64,000 nucleotides of DNA from Sceloporus undulatus (GCF_019175285.1 NC_056522.1:35092193-35156192), one strand, 5' to 3'; positions 11,878 through 23,577 are shown, counted from the stretch's first letter. Program-made: numbers and translations. The notes: generated by a model not told the origin, from the sequence alone.

Positions 11878-14155
11878 AATAAATAATAAATAAATTGTTC
11901 ATTTATTAACCGCTTTTCCAACGATCAAAGCGGTGTACAGAAATTGTTAAAAACAGACAATAAGAACAGTAAAAACCACATCTTAAAAGTAGATAATTAA
12001 AATAGATTAAATGCGAGCAAAATTTAAAAACATCCAATGACATTGTTAAAATAAAAAATCATAGATACTATACATCGATAGGGGAATATATTCTTAAACG
12101 GAATTAGGAGGGAAGGCTTGAAGGAAGAGATGAGTTTTTAAAGCCTTCTTAAAGGCTTCCACTGATCCACTAAGACAGATCCCTTCAGGTAAGGCATTCC
12201 ATAGAGAGGGCGCCACGGCCGAAAAGGCCCTTTGTTGAGTGGACACCAATCTCACCTTAGGTTGGTTAAGAGACAGTTTTCCAGAAATTCTGAGTGTGCG
12301 GGGAGGATTATGCAGGGAGAGGCATTCCCTCAAGTAACCCGGGCCCAAGCCATTTAGGGCTTTAAAGGTAATAACCAACACTTTGTACTGTGACCGGAAA
12401 CGAATTGGCAGCCAGTGTAGAGATTTTAAAATAGGTGTTATATGATCAAATCTTGTTGTGCCTGTAATTAGCCTGGCTGCTGCATTTTGGATCAGTTGAA
12501 GTTTCCGAACCTGATACAAAGGTAGCCCCATGTAGAGCGCATTGCAGAAGTCCAAACGAGAGGTTACCAGTGCATGTACTACTTTTTCTAGGTCCCCTTG
12601 GTCCAGACAGGGACGCAGCTGGCGTATAAGCTGAAGCTGATACCAGGCACTCCTGGCCATCGCATCTATTTGAGATGATAAACATAGGGATGGATCCAGG
12701 AGTACTCCCAAACTACGTACTTTGTCCTTCAGGGGAAGTTTAATCCCATCAAGGACAGGATGACAAATTTCCCTGCCCGGGCCAGGCGAACCTATCATGA
12801 GTACCTCTGTTTTCTCCGGATTCAATCTGAGTTTGTTTTTTCCTCATCCAACCCATTACTGACCCCAGGCAGGTGTCCAGAGGAGAGATGCCATCCTTAG
12901 TCACTGTGTCAGTCGGAGACATGGAGAGATAGATCTGGGTGTCATCAGCGTACTGATAACACCGAGCTCCATGACTCCAGATGATCTCTCCCAGCGGCTT
13001 CATGTAAATATTCAATAGCATGGGGGACAGAATGGTGCCTTGAGGGACGCCCGATGTAAGCTCTCTTTTCCGAAAGCAGCTGTCCCCCAGCCTCACCATC
13101 TGGAACCTTCCCAAGAGATAGGACCGGAACCACTGGAGCGCAGTGTCCCCGATGCCTAATTCTCCCAGGCGTTCCAGAAGGATACCATGGTCAATGGTAT
13201 CGAAGGCCGCTGAGATGTCCAAGAGCACCAACAGAGTTATATCTCCTCTGTCGGTGGCCAGACGGGGGTCATCGACTAAGGCGACCATGGCAGTCTCAAC
13301 TCCGTAGCCCGCCCTGAAACCAGTTTGAAATGGGTCAAGATAATTGGTTTCATCCAAGACCGCCTGGAGCTAAAAAGCGACTGCCCTCTCAATCACCTTG
13401 CCCAAAAATGGTAACAAGGAGACAGGTCTATAATTGCTCATGGATAGGGGATCAAGGGAAGGTTTCTTCCGCAAAGGCCTTACTATTGCCTGTTTCAAAG
13501 ATGTTGGTACAATGCCTTCCCGAAGAGATGTATTTATTATTTGGTGGAGAGCAGATGTTGTAACATCTCCTCCCTTTACGGTCAACCAAGAAGGGCAAGG
13601 GTCAAGAGGGCAAGTCGTCTTTTTCATGCATCCAAGGAGCTTGTCTACATCCTCAGTACTCACAAACTCGAATTGATCCAGAATAACCTTGTTACCAGAG
13701 GCGCTGGATACCTCTACTAAAGGTTCTGCTCGAAAATTGGCGTCAAGATCAGCCCTTATCTGAGAGACTTTATCAGCAAAGAAGTTGTTAAAATCGTCAC
13801 AGCAGGCAATAGTTGGTTCAAGCAAAGGGTTCTGGGTGGCCGGGGTTTGAGTTAGTTCCCCGACCACCCTGAACAGCTCTGCCGGACTAGACTCTGCTGA
13901 CGCAATCCGTGCAGCACAGTACGCATCCCTGGCTGCACTGACTGCCACTCCGTAGGAACGCAACAAGTTCTCATGCAGTGTTCTGTCAGATAATTTCTGA
14001 TGTTTCCGCCAATAGCGCTCTAGCCGTTGCGCAGCCCGCTTCATCTGGCAAAGATCTTCTGTATACCAGGGTCTTTTCTTTGGAGCAGGCTGGCAAGGAC
14101 GCTCGGGAGCGATACTGTCTATAGCCCCGGATAAATTACTATCCCAGTTGCCAGT
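11878..14155 (-). mobile_element. L2 LINE, 5' truncated, antisense
   Basis: About 2.3 kb on the minus strand covering most of the ORF2 reverse transcriptase and the 3' end. The tail at 11878-11960 reads, in reverse, AAAGCGGTTAATAAATGAAC then TTTATTTATTATT, typical of L2. The 5' end is at about 14155, where similarity stops. No target duplication was recognised. Confidence 0.9.
12094..14044 (-). pseudogene. L2 ORF2 reverse transcriptase, broken
   Basis: Three blocks on the minus strand. 14044-13370: FNNFFADKVSQIR, then SNYRPVSLLPFLGKVIERAV. 13357-12830: LDPFQTGFRAGYGVETAMVA, ISAAFDTIDHGILLERL, TSGVPQGTILSPMLLNIYMK and the catalytic YADD in YQYADDTQIYLS. 12825-12094: NPEKTEVLMIGS, VRSLGVLLDPSLCLSSQID, RLITGTTRFDHITPILKSLH, WLPIRFRSQYKVLVITFKAL and APSLWNALPEGI. 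The first two blocks are in one frame separated by a single stop; a one-base shift near a T/A run at 12835 separates the third. The motifs place it in the L2 clade. It appears younger than the CR1 copy, with only about two breaks over 1.9 kb. Confidence 0.9.
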
Positions 14156-14339
14156 TTAGGACTGGGATATCAGACTTTCACAACATTTCCCTTGAAGCAG
14201 CATATCCATACCATAGAAACTAATTTTATTTGGCATTCCATCTTTCCAATTAATCATGGGAACTCTAGTTCTGTCACAGGAAGCAGGGAAGGCACTACAG
14301 TTCTCTAATAAAATTATTATTATGTTCTTTTCACTTTTT

Positions 14340-14475
14340 AATGTAGCATCCAGTCAACTCCAACTTCAAGAAATCCTTCTTACTGTTTTCTTGGCAACAT
14401 TTATTCAGAGGAGGTTTGCTATTGCCTTCCAAGGCTAAAAGAGAGAACATGACTTGCCTAAGATCACCCAATGGG
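14340..14475 (-). mobile_element. tRNA/CORE-type SINE remnant
   Basis: The middle segment matches the SINE family in reverse: AGGAGGTTTGCTATTGCCTT, TTCTTGGCAACATTTATTCA and AAGATCACCCAATGGGTTT. Both ends are eroded. Confidence 0.65.
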
Positions 14476-14584
14476 TTTACATTTCCATTCCATTCCACCC
14501 CCAAAACACCACAGGAGAAGACATAACAGGTTAACTTGTAATGACATGGTACTTGTTCATTTTATATATACAGTAATTTTATAT

Positions 14585-14670
14585 GATTTCAAATATGACA
14601 GGGTGACTTGGAGATCTCTCGTTCATAGGGTTGCCATAAATTGAACATGACAGCAATTAACAACAACATG
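14585..14670 (+). mobile_element. Bov-B-like LINE tail
   Basis: Only the tail form is kept: ATAGGGTTGCCATAAATTGA followed by ACATGACAGCAATTAACAAC. This is the shared 3' end of Bov-B LINEs and the SINEs they mobilise. Confidence 0.5.
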
Positions 14671-15030
14671 ACTTGGTATTTATATATTTTATATATTCAA
14701 TAATTCCAGTTTAAGATGAATAGCTTTAGAAAGCCACTTGCAGATTCTTTCAACCCTACCAGAAACAGCCATAACCAACTATTCTTGTTAGATGGGGTGG
14801 CTGTATTCCTAGATTTGGTTTCAAATAACAGGAGGTCAATAGAAAATATAAAATGGATGTCATTGCTCTTCTTTGAACCAGAATAACTATATGTCTTGTC
14901 CAACCTATATGGTCATGTGCCCTGTTCTACACTGATATCGCAGTGCTCCTGAAGAAGCATCATGCTTAATGCCCTCTAAATCAAATCCTTTTTGTAACAG
15001 AAATTGTTGATTGTTGTTGCGTACCTCCAA

Positions 15031-15235
15031 GGCTACATCCACACTTCCGAAATAATCTGGTTTGACATTACTTTAACTGTCATGGCTCACTGCTATGGAA
15101 TTGTGGGAACGGTACTATTCTGGAAATTGTAGTTTCCTGTGCAAGAAAAACAAGAAACTATCATTTCTAGAATTCCATAACATTGAATCATGGCAGTTTA
15201 AGTGGTGTCAAACTAGATCATTTCAGCAGGACTGT
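15031..15235. mobile_element. palindromic MITE (family A)
   Basis: Left arm CATCCACACTTCCGAAATAA, TCTGGTTTGACATTACTTTA; right arm carries the inverse, GCAGTTTAAGTGGTGTCAAA and CATTTCAGCAG. The centre has TTGTAGTTTCCTGTGCAAGA. Two arms of about 95 bp. Confidence 0.75.
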
Positions 15236-15252
15236 TGTTCCTGTCATCAGTG

Positions 15253-15556
15253 CAGGGGGGCCCTTGGTATTTGCTGGGATTTGGTTTAGGAACCCTCCAT
15301 AGATACCAAAAATCCGTGGATGCTCAAGTCCTGTTATATACAGTGCTATTCCTTATACAGTCTGTCCTCCATAGCCACAGATTTTTTATTCACGGATTTA
15401 AGCATCCACGGCTTGAAAATATTTTGAAAATATATAAATCCCCCCCAAGCAAACCTTGATTTTGCCATTTTATATAAGGGACGCTTGTTTACTATGTTGT
15501 TGTATTTAATGGGACTTGAACATCTACAGATTTTGATATCCATGGGAGGCCCACTG
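15253..15556. mobile_element. pogo/Tigger-like MITE (family B)
   Basis: Left end CAGGGGGGCCCTTGGTATTT, right end ATATCCATGGGAGGCCCACTG followed by TA. Inner blocks such as ATCCGTGGATGCTCAAG and ACCTTGATTTTGCCATTTTA recur in copies at 45592 and 55074, with related fragments at 31603 and 59571. Confidence 0.75.
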
Positions 15557-16472
15557 TAATTTTAAAATCAATTACAAATTTGTATATTCAAGCCCACTCC
15601 CACAATTTCCTAGAAAGAGCAAGCAGTAAAAGGAAGTTCATGCTCAGTACTCTAGGAACGGGGGGGCGTTACTATAACCTAAGGGCCTAGCAGTAATCAC
15701 TACCTCAAGCCAGAACTTGTAAATGTGGCTTTATGTAACTTTTATAAGCTCTTACTCAAGCTTCCTGGAAACCTCCACCTTATCCTAATAGTGTTGTGGG
15801 AAACTCTTTAAAAATTCTGCCACTCAATGTAGTTGGCTTTATTTTACTCCTGAAAGTGAACAACTGACTTTTGGAGATTTCATGAATGTTTTCTTCTCCA
15901 CAACCATTGGCTTTGCCCATATTCTTTTTAGCTCTCTGTAAAAACCCATTGACTCTTCTAATCTCTTGTGTGGGAAGCTGGAATGGCAGCCTTCCAGGTG
16001 TTGGGCCTTGGACTCCATTCAGAACTTGGAAGAAGGTGATGTCATCTGTTGTTACACTTGCTGGCACAAAACCACATTGCCTCAAGTGGTTCTTTTTTTT
16101 TTCCTTGAGGAACACGGTGCCAGAGAGTATCTATAAATGGCCGTCTTCTACCAAAATATACCACAACGCTAATAATGCACAGCACCCTTCTGAAGAGCAT
16201 TTGAAAAGGAACTTGTCCTTGTGACTTTTTCTTCACTTGATGGAGATGCCATGTTGCAAACACAGACTAATATTATATATTGACTTACACGCTGTAAATC
16301 GCTTAGAGAATGCTTAGTTCAATATGAAGTGGTATAGAAATGTAAATGCTATTGCTATATTCCCAGGCAAAACAAAGAACTCTTGCTAATCTTCTTTCCA
16401 CCTTTTCCATCCCCTTGGACATTAGTCTGTCCCTCTTTCTTCCCTGTCCTGAGGCTCTGGTTATTATAAGAA

Positions 16473-16493
16473 GTGGGGAAGGGACAGGTCAGA

Positions 16494-16532
<39 letters not shown>

Positions 16533-16601
16533 AAATTTTATTTATATCTCCTGCTTCTCCCTTCGGACCGAAGCGGGATTACAACAGTAAANNNNNNNNN
16601 N

Positions 16602-16653
<52 letters not shown>

Positions 16654-16690
16654 CGACTTACTTTATTTCCTGGATTCCTTCCACCCCTCT
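16473..16690. repeat. (ATG)n microsatellite with 10-N gap and L2 tail piece
   Basis: ATG/GAT repeats at 16495-16530 and 16602-16652 flank a short piece resembling an antisense L2 3' end (TTTATTTATATCTCCTGCTT) and a gap of exactly 10 N at 16592-16601. The gap is probably a placeholder, so the true repeat length is unknown. Poly-Met and poly-His frames here are artefacts. Confidence 0.85.
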
Positions 16691-16832
16691 TTATTTCTAT
16701 TGGATTTTTAAAATATGCAAGTACAGTACAACCCCTGTATCCACAGGACACATGGTTTTATTTACCTACGTCCAAATAAATATGGTCTTTAGTCATCTGG
16801 AGGCCCTCCAGTGTCAACGTCCAGCGGAAATA

Positions 16833-17188
16833 CAGTTGGCCCTCTGTATCAATGGGAGTTCTGTTCTGGATCCCTGACAGAAATACTGTACCATCATCCC
16901 TCCATATCGGGTGGGGTGTCTGTTAAAGACCCCCAGTGCATACCAAAAAGTGTGGGACCTCATCCCATTATCCATGAATGCACAAAATGCATGTGATTTG
17001 CATTAGCACATCCGCATGCATGGGATGCCATTGATTATAATGGGGCAGGGCCATTCATGGATGCTCCAGTCCATGGATGGCTAGCCCAACAATATGGAGG
17101 GCTAACTGGGTTTGCTATTATCTGAGATTTCCCACTATCCACAGTGAGTCTGGGAATATATCCACCATGGATACGGGGGGTCATACTG
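16833..17188. mobile_element. pogo/Tigger-like MITE
   Basis: TA at 16831-16832 and 17189-17190. Left end CAGTTGGCCCTCTGTATCAA, right end CCATGGATACGGGGGGTCAT. The ends resemble the CAGTTGGCCCTC ends known from Tigger/MER2-type elements. Confidence 0.75.
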
Positions 17189-17190
17189 TA

Positions 17191-17445
17191 TACCTCAGCT
17201 GGGCTAAATACTCTAAGGACACCAGGTCCTGTTTGATCTTGGAAGATAAGCACGGTCAGCACTGGTTAGTACTCAGATGGGAGACCGCCAATGAATGCCA
17301 GGTGCCGTAGGCTATAATTCAGAGGAAGAAACTGGCAAAACCACCTCCTAGTATTAATTGCCTAAGAAAACCCTATGAAATTAATGGGATCATCATAAGT
17401 CGTCAGGCGACTTGAAGGGACATAAATCCACACATACCTCAGTAA
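17191..17445 (+). mobile_element. 5S rRNA-derived SINE
   Basis: The head matches the 3' two thirds of vertebrate 5S rRNA: GATCTTGGAAGATAAGCACG, GGTTAGTACTCAGATGGGAG, ACCGCC and AGGTGCCGTAGGCT, which includes the internal promoter region. It is followed by a SINE body (GAGGAAGAAACTGGCAAAAC) and a Bov-B-like tail, AAGTCGTCAGGCGACTTGAA. Not a real 5S gene: mutated, with the SINE body attached. Confidence 0.88.
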
Positions 17446-17547
17446 ATCAAATAGATGTGCTGTTGGGCTTCTTTAACAGGAGGAGAAATTACATAAAAAT
17501 AATAGAAACAGGCTCCTCTGTTATTGTGGGCCTTTAAGCTATTTCTA

Positions 17548-17745
17548 ACTTAGAGACTCTCAAACCTATCATGAAGTTTTCTTGGCAAAATTTGTTCAGA
17601 GGAGGTTTGCCATTGCCTTCCTCTGAGGCTGAGAGTATCTGACTCACCTAAGTCACTTAGGGGGCTTCCATGGCCAAGTAATGATTCAAACCCTGGTCTC
17701 CCAGTGTCCTAGTCCAATACGCAAACTACCACACTGGCTCTCATT
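17548..17745 (-). mobile_element. tRNA/CORE-type SINE
   Basis: In reverse order it shows the tRNA head (GAGAGCCAGTGTGGTAGTTT), B-box-like GGTTTGAATC, GTGACTTAGGTGAGTC in the core, and GGCAATGGCAAACCTCC. The Bov-B-like tail is eroded. Confidence 0.78.
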
Positions 17746-18289
17746 ATAACAGACCCAACATAAATGCTGCCTTTCTTCCATGGTGGCACTTCAGGTAGCT
17801 TCTGTATTGTATTCCCATGTGAACTCCTACCAAAGTACTGACCAGACGCAGAAGTGTTTAGCTTCAGCAAAGCTGCTGCATCAGTTGCATTCAAGCTACC
17901 AGGTGTAATTAGGAGCAATTATAATATCTGTGTGACGGAATGCACTAATTACCCCTTTTTCATAAGCATATGAACTATGTCTTGTTTTTGGCAACAGGTT
18001 GTTCTACTTGTATTTTTAGTCCTGTACAAGGGTGGCAACACACTGAAATAAACCCAAAGGCATGATCCTTATCTAAAACATGTCTGGGGCAACACAACAG
18101 AATATCAAGTCAACCTGCTAAATATTTAATCCTCCTATTTTAAATACTTCTAAGCTCTTTAATTCCAAGGGCATTTTGAGTAATACATTGCTTTGCTTCT
18201 GTGGCAGTGCTGAATCTGTTGTCTTTCCACACTTCCTATCCATCTAGCTACCAAATCTTCAGGTAGTAAAGGAATATAGATATCCTCTA

Positions 18290-18610
18290 ACCTTTCACAG
18301 ATGAAAATTGGATTGTGCAGCAAGCAACATCAGAGTGTAAGGAAGAGGGCAAAAGCTATTAATGAGGAATAATTAGGAAAGGATGCAGCAGCTTGCTTTT
18401 GCCTGAGCCTACTGGGAAGGGCAAGCTTCTATCCTCTCCCTCCCTGCCCCTCCGCTAAGTCAACTGAGTGCAAACTACTTTTGCACTTTTAACTGAGTTT
18501 GCAGCAGTTGAAGTAAGTGGAGGACAAAGGGGGAAACTGTGTAAGGAAGAGAAATACACTAGGGCATTTTAAAAGCAGATGAAAAAGTGGGATTTAACAG
18601 ACTGTAAATC
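18290..18610 (+). repeat. unclassified dispersed repeat, copy 2
   Basis: The clearest plus-strand copy: CACAGATGAAAATTGGATTG, GCAACATCAGAGTGTAAGGA, GATGCAGCAGCTTGCTTTTG, CCTGAGCCTACTGGGAAGGG, AACTGAGTTTGCAGCAGTTG and AGCAGATGAAAAAGTGGGA. Collinear with copies 3 and 4 on the other strand. Confidence 0.65.
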
Positions 18611-18758
18611 TGAAAAGAAGTTATGTCCTACGCCCTGAAGATGGATTCTAATTTTTATTTATTTATGTAACATATTTAGCCTGTTTTTCAAGGCACATTA
18701 TCTTCAGAAGGTGGCTTGCAAAATTATAAAACAGAGATATAGAGGTATAGGGCAAGAG

Positions 18759-18759
<1 letters not shown>

Positions 18760-18791
<32 letters not shown>
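18760..18791. repeat. (CA)n microsatellite
   Basis: About 15 CA units. It produces spurious His-Thr and Cys-Val frames. Confidence 0.95.
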
Positions 18792-18792
<1 letters not shown>

Positions 18793-19111
18793 AGCCTAGA
18801 ATAAATGACAGGCCTTGTAGAGATCTTCTCAGTACTTGGCTGTTAGAAACTGTGGTTCTTCTGTCAGTCTCCAAACGAATACTGGAAAACTTTATTTTCC
18901 TCAACAAAACAGTGTATCCTGACACATCAAGACACTGTGTCAAGAAAACGCTCAATTGCTGTGAAATTCTTCACATTCTGAGACTTTTCTGCAAACAAAA
19001 ATGAGAGATGTAGCCTCCCTCCCAAATCTTATGTGCAAAAGGAACTGCATTCTGTTGGAAAATATGGTTGTAGAAATATTTTTTTTATAAAAACGTTTCC
19101 TCCCCCCAAAA

Positions 19112-19270
19112 ATCTGTTATTGTGTGCCTTCAAGTAGTGTCTGACTTATCATGGGGTTTTCTGGAGCTGCAAATTTATCACTTGCCCAAGGTCACCCCAT
19201 GAGTTTCCTTGGCTGAGTGGGGAATCAAAACCTGATCTTCAGAATCATAGTCCAGTCCACTATACCATAC
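19112..19270 (-). mobile_element. tRNA/CORE-type SINE remnant
   Basis: Reverse-complement family blocks: TTGTGTGCCTTCAAGTAGTG, TTGCCCAAGGTCACCCCATG, TTGGCTGAGTGGGGAATC. An internal part is deleted relative to the other copies. Confidence 0.72.
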
Positions 19271-19454
19271 AAAGTCTGAATATGTTTTTTTAAGATCAAC
19301 ATTAATGCACAGAAAGTCCCACCAGTGAGAATACATATGCTATTATCCATTCATTGATTCATGCAAGAACGATCTGTGCCAGTGAGGAAAGCTGCTCTCT
19401 CCCCACCCCTTGCCACCACTGAAACCCCAGATTTCTAGGTCCTGCCATATTGAA

Positions 19455-19550
19455 AGTATGGTCCTCCAGATGTTGTTAGACTATAATTCCCAGCAGCCTT
19501 AGGTAGCCTGATCACCTGTGAGGAATGCTGGAAGTTACAGCCTAACAGCA
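19455..19550. mobile_element. short palindromic MITE
   Basis: Arms TCCAGATGTTGTTAGACTAT and, inverted, ATTCCAGC... TAACAGCATC are related about a centre near 19510. The type is common in reptile genomes; superfamily not determined. Confidence 0.5.
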
Positions 19551-20267
19551 TCGTGTTTGTGTGTGTGATTTCCATCCTGCCTTAGATCATATCTGGAATA
19601 AAGGTGGGGTATAAATTAAATGTACATAAATTAAAAAATACATACATTTTATGCATTTAATTACATGAAACCCCTACCTTCAACATGACAGAACCTGGAA
19701 ATCCAGAGGGCTGGGATGGAGAGCACTGAAGACAGCAACAACAATCCTTCCCTTCCTGCCCATGTTGAACCAGTTTTTGCAGTGGTTTCTTTTGTGTCTA
19801 GCCACCTCTGTAAAGTCCAGATTCAGTGATTCAAAACTGGAAGTGTGGTGCTTGGCTGCAGGTTCTGAGGGCTGTATCCTTCCAAACATTTGTACTCATC
19901 ACTGTCAGGGATCCTCCTTCTAATGCTAGCTCAGGTTTCCCCACTTTCACACCAGTGTAGCCAAAATACTCAAATGAAAAAGAAGGCAGCAACAGGCTGG
20001 AGATGGCCCAACAGACTAAGGATGATTTATCAGCGTACACAAACCTTAAAACACATACACACAAGGTGAATGATAGCTCAGTGTTGTGAAATGTTGATAG
20101 GATACACTCAAAGCATTGGAGGAGGATAGTGACAGAATTAAGTGGCTGGATAAGAAGGAAGGACGAAAACACTAAAAGATAAGAACAGAAACACACTCCA
20201 TATCCTCTGGATAATTCATATCTTAGGTCATATTTGGGGATAGGAAGCAGATGGAACATTCAACACA

Positions 20268-20352
20268 AATTATTTATTCATTAATTTATTATTTAGGGGA
20301 TTTATGTCCCACCTTTCTCCCAAAATGGGATTCAAGGCAGCTTGCACATAGG
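20268..20352 (-). mobile_element. L2 LINE 3' tail, antisense
   Basis: TTTATTATTTAGGGGATTTA followed by CCCACCTTTCTCCC is the reverse of the L2 terminus with its AT-rich tail. Confidence 0.55.
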
Positions 20353-20354
20353 TT

Positions 20355-21740
20355 GCCAATTCAGAATCATTGCTGGCCCTGAAGCAAACTGCTTTCCTTC
20401 CTGCCACCCCATTTATTTTTTTCTATTAAATCATATTAGCATAACACTGGAACTGTGTTAAAAATAAAAATGTACAAAAGTGCGAGGGGCTATCAGTGTC
20501 AAAACCAGCACCTTTGCGCCATTGCAGAGACATGCAATAATTGAATGATCCCAAACTGGTATGTTTCCCTTTTCTTTTACTAATGCAGTTGTGGTGCAAC
20601 CAAGGCTCATGTGATAATGGCCTTAGAGCAGCTGGATTCAGAACCATGAACTGAAGCTAATACCACAAGGACCCAAATCCCACTGACCTGACCATGCCAT
20701 GGAAGCTGTCTTTGGGAAGTTTCTTTGGAGCTTTGGGAACTGGGATCATTTTTATACATAAATTATGCAAAAGACTCATTGTGTGACTCTTCTCCACATG
20801 ATTCTGGTCAAGCCACATAATTAGATCAGGGCACATTATTCCTAAGAGTTTGGGAGTTGATGAAAAGCCAAGCAGAAGTAGCTCTTTTAGTACTTGTAGA
20901 TAACTATGAACTATTTTAATGCTCTTTGGTAGGCAAAATATTAATATAATCTGAAGAGAAACCAGAGAATGCTCTGCTCTTCGGAATCAGGCTGGAAAAC
21001 CTACCACCCTCCACATGTTGAACTACAACTCCCATTATACCTTACCATTGGTCAGACTGTGATGAGAACTGGATTCCTACAAGGGCTACCTTGGCTTTGA
21101 GTTTTTAATTTGAGATTGCTGTTGAAAGCACTGGAGCAGGCCCAGTAACTGCTCTCTCTTTTCTATTTGTTTTTCATGTTTTTTTCTAAATTTGAATGTA
21201 GGTCTCTAGAGGAACTCACAGCAAGGAAATCTACTGAAAGGCAAATAACCTCTATCAGTCTCTTACATAATGCAGTGTCTTGTTTATTTGGGGTATGCAT
21301 ATTGCTTCCAGGTTGGGTACCCTCACATAAGTACCATCTCTGTAAATCGAAATAAGGCCAAAATGAGGCAAACACCAAATGTTAATGACTGTCCACTGGA
21401 GTCTATCCTTCTTTTGATGCTCTTGTTCTGTCGTTTGCAACTTTCTCTGCTGTTTTATGAAGACAAATCATATCTTTGCTTCATTCACTTTGCTTTTCCA
21501 GAACAATATTCTTATCAAAATAGCTGCCAGTCATTTTTCTCCCAGAAACGAAAGTGTCCATCCATTTATAATACACAAAGTACAGAGCCAGAAAAAACTC
21601 TTACAGTTATTTCAGATCTTCATCACATTAATGCTCGCTGTTATAAGGTATTTGATTATCCACTCGTTTCTAAGGCTTCAAGGCCTTGACAAAAGGAATT
21701 TGCTAGGATATTGTCTCTTATTTTGCCACTAATGTCAGAC
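20355..21740. other. intergenic sequence, no clear feature
   Basis: A 139-codon plus frame at 21270-21689 has no recognisable domain and overlaps a 91-codon frame, so it is treated as chance. A half-MITE (AACTACAACTCCCATTATAC) lies near 21010. Confidence 0.4.
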
Positions 21741-21744
21741 TTTA

Positions 21745-22070
21745 GTGGTTAAGACACCAATTCTGATGACTGAAAGATCAGAAGATTGGCAGTTTGAGGC
21801 CTGAGTGCTGCATGATGGGGTGAGCTCCCATCACTAGCCCCAGCTTTTGCCAACCTAGCAGTTCGAAAGCAAGCAAATGCAAGTAGATAAATATATACCA
21901 CTCCAGTGGGAAAGTAACAGCGTTTGGTGCAATCATGCTGGCCATGGGACCACCAGAGTCGTCTTCAGACAACGCTGGCTCTTTGGTTTAGTAATGGAGA
22001 TGAGCGCAGCCCCCTACAGTCGGTTATGACTAGACATTCATGTCAAGGGACTACCTTTACCTTTACCTTT
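21745..22070 (+). mobile_element. Sauria SINE
   Basis: A tRNA-related head (GTGGTTAAGACACCAATTCT), a middle with GACCACCAGAGTCGTC, a Bov-B-like 3' segment AGTCGGTTATGACTAGACAT, and the diagnostic tail of tandem ACCTTT units (CTACCTTTACCTTTACCTTT). Sauria SINEs are known only from squamates and relatives, so this is the best single marker of the host clade. Confidence 0.92.
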
Positions 22071-22129
22071 AATGCCAGACTGTACTGAGGATGGATATAT
22101 CTTTTTTACCACTTACTCCCTGCCATAAT

Positions 22130-22205
22130 GGTATCCAGCGGTAGCCGTGTTGGCCATATAGCAAAATACAATAATATCCAAAATCCTTCTGGCCATGTGG
22201 TACTG
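22130..22205 (-). mobile_element. Penelope-type terminal repeat fragment
   Basis: In reverse it carries GGCCAACACGGCTACCGC, the closing motif of the family seen at 35690-35900 and 51868-52025. Only a short piece remains. Confidence 0.4.
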
Positions 22206-22264
22206 GGATGTGAAGGTACCAAATTTTAGCCCCCCCAAAAGAGGGATCCAACAGACTGGTAAAG

Positions 22265-22590
22265 CTTTACTATTTCAGGTTTCTACCTCCAACCAAGGTT
22301 TACTATTTGAGGTTTCTACCTCTTACTTTGTCCTCCACTTTCTTCAGTTGCTGCAAACCCCATTCAAAGTGCAAAAGTAATTTGCACTCAACTACTCAAC
22401 AGGAAGGAGAGGAAAGAGAGAGGCAGAATCTTGCCCTTCCCAGTAAGCTCAACCAAAAGCAAACTGCTGCACCCTTTGCTAGCTTCTGTATTCTTCCTCA
22501 TTAAAAATGTTGCTGTCTTGACCACACTCTGATGTTTCATGGCCACATATGCCCCAGTTTTCATCTGTGAAATGTTGGAAAGTATGTATT
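22265..22590 (-). repeat. unclassified dispersed repeat, copy 3
   Basis: Minus-strand copy: in the plus direction it shows TTGCCCTTCCCAGTAAGCTC, AGCAAACTGCTGCACCCTTT, TTCTTCCTCATTAAAAATGT, CACACTCTGATGTTTCATGG and CCCCAGTTTTCATCTGTGAA. A 30-bp segment with GGTTTCTACCTC is duplicated in tandem at 22277-22322. Confidence 0.65.
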
Positions 22591-22599
22591 TGGGAACAC

Positions 22600-23215
22600 A
22601 GTTTCCACAAAGAAGTGATTTTGCCCGACAGGGCAACAAACAAGAGGGTCAAATGCCCAAGTTAAATTCAGCACTAAGCTGAACAATGTAGCACAACAAT
22701 GTTAACAGGAAAGCAAGATAGTCAGTGTGCAAGGTGAGAAGTAGCTGTAATCAAATAAATATCCAGCCAGGATGCAGTCTGTCCCAGATTCTCTGATGAT
22801 CCCTGGAGCCTGATTTAGATAGGTCACCATGCACAGCACCAGCGAATCCAAATTTGCATGTACACATCCTGAATGAATTATGAACTACACATATGTATAG
22901 TTGACAGGAAGTGCCTGCAAACTGCATATGTAAAGTCTTTCATCAAATGAGGCATGCTTTTAATTTAATCTCTTATACAAATAAAGGTTTGTTCATTGGG
23001 AAAGCAGAACTGAGCCACATTTTTACTCTACCATTATGTGTGACCTAATTCAAGGAAATGGATGAGAATGGCCTTATACATTCTGATATTCTGATTTTAG
23101 TTTGATGGTTTGAGGAGGCGGATTTGTTCTTTTCTACAACTGACTGTCGTTTAAGGCATCCCCAAGACTTTGTCTGGTTCTGAATGCTGGCATGCATTAC
23201 AGTTATAAAACAAGA
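22600..23215. other. intergenic sequence, no clear feature
   Basis: No open frame of note and no repeat boundary recognised. Confidence 0.4.
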
Positions 23216-23218
23216 TTG

Positions 23219-23330
23219 GTGGTAAATGATGCACCAGATGAAACATAGCAGAGAAGCATTCTAGCCCTTTCACTAATGGGAAACACTACACACCTCATGG
23301 CCAATGGTAGAATTGGGTCCCTAAACAGCT
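23219..23330. repeat. dispersed repeat pair, copy 1
   Basis: ATGATGCACCAGATGAAACA, TAGCAGAGAAGCATTCTAGC, CCCTTTCACTAATG and GGCCAATGGTAGAATTGGG align with 29766-29878. Class unknown. Confidence 0.5.
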
Positions 23331-23577
23331 GCCCTTTTCTGCAGTGGAAGCAGGATGTGAAGACCAGCTAAGTCAGCGTGGACTTATCTATCTGATTATG
23401 GATAAAGCATTGTCATCTTGAGAGGGGGTCACCTCTTTGTGGTTTGCCAGCAGAACTGTCACATCTCAATCTTGATGAGCATTGCTATCCTGAGAGAGGG
23501 TCGCGACCCCACGGTTTTGCCCATGGGGTTGCCACAGGACTCTAAAGCCCACAAGCCTACTGGCAGAGGCCAAACCC

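Noticed and set aside
16473-16877. Frames with poly-Asp, poly-Met and poly-His
   Set aside because: Products of the ATG/GAT microsatellite and the N gap, not genes.
17209-17310. Genuine 5S rRNA gene
   Set aside because: The sequence is diverged and continues into a SINE body and tail; a second dispersed copy shares them.
21747-21800. Genuine tRNA gene
   Set aside because: The tRNA-like head belongs to the Sauria SINE and cannot form a full cloverleaf as written.
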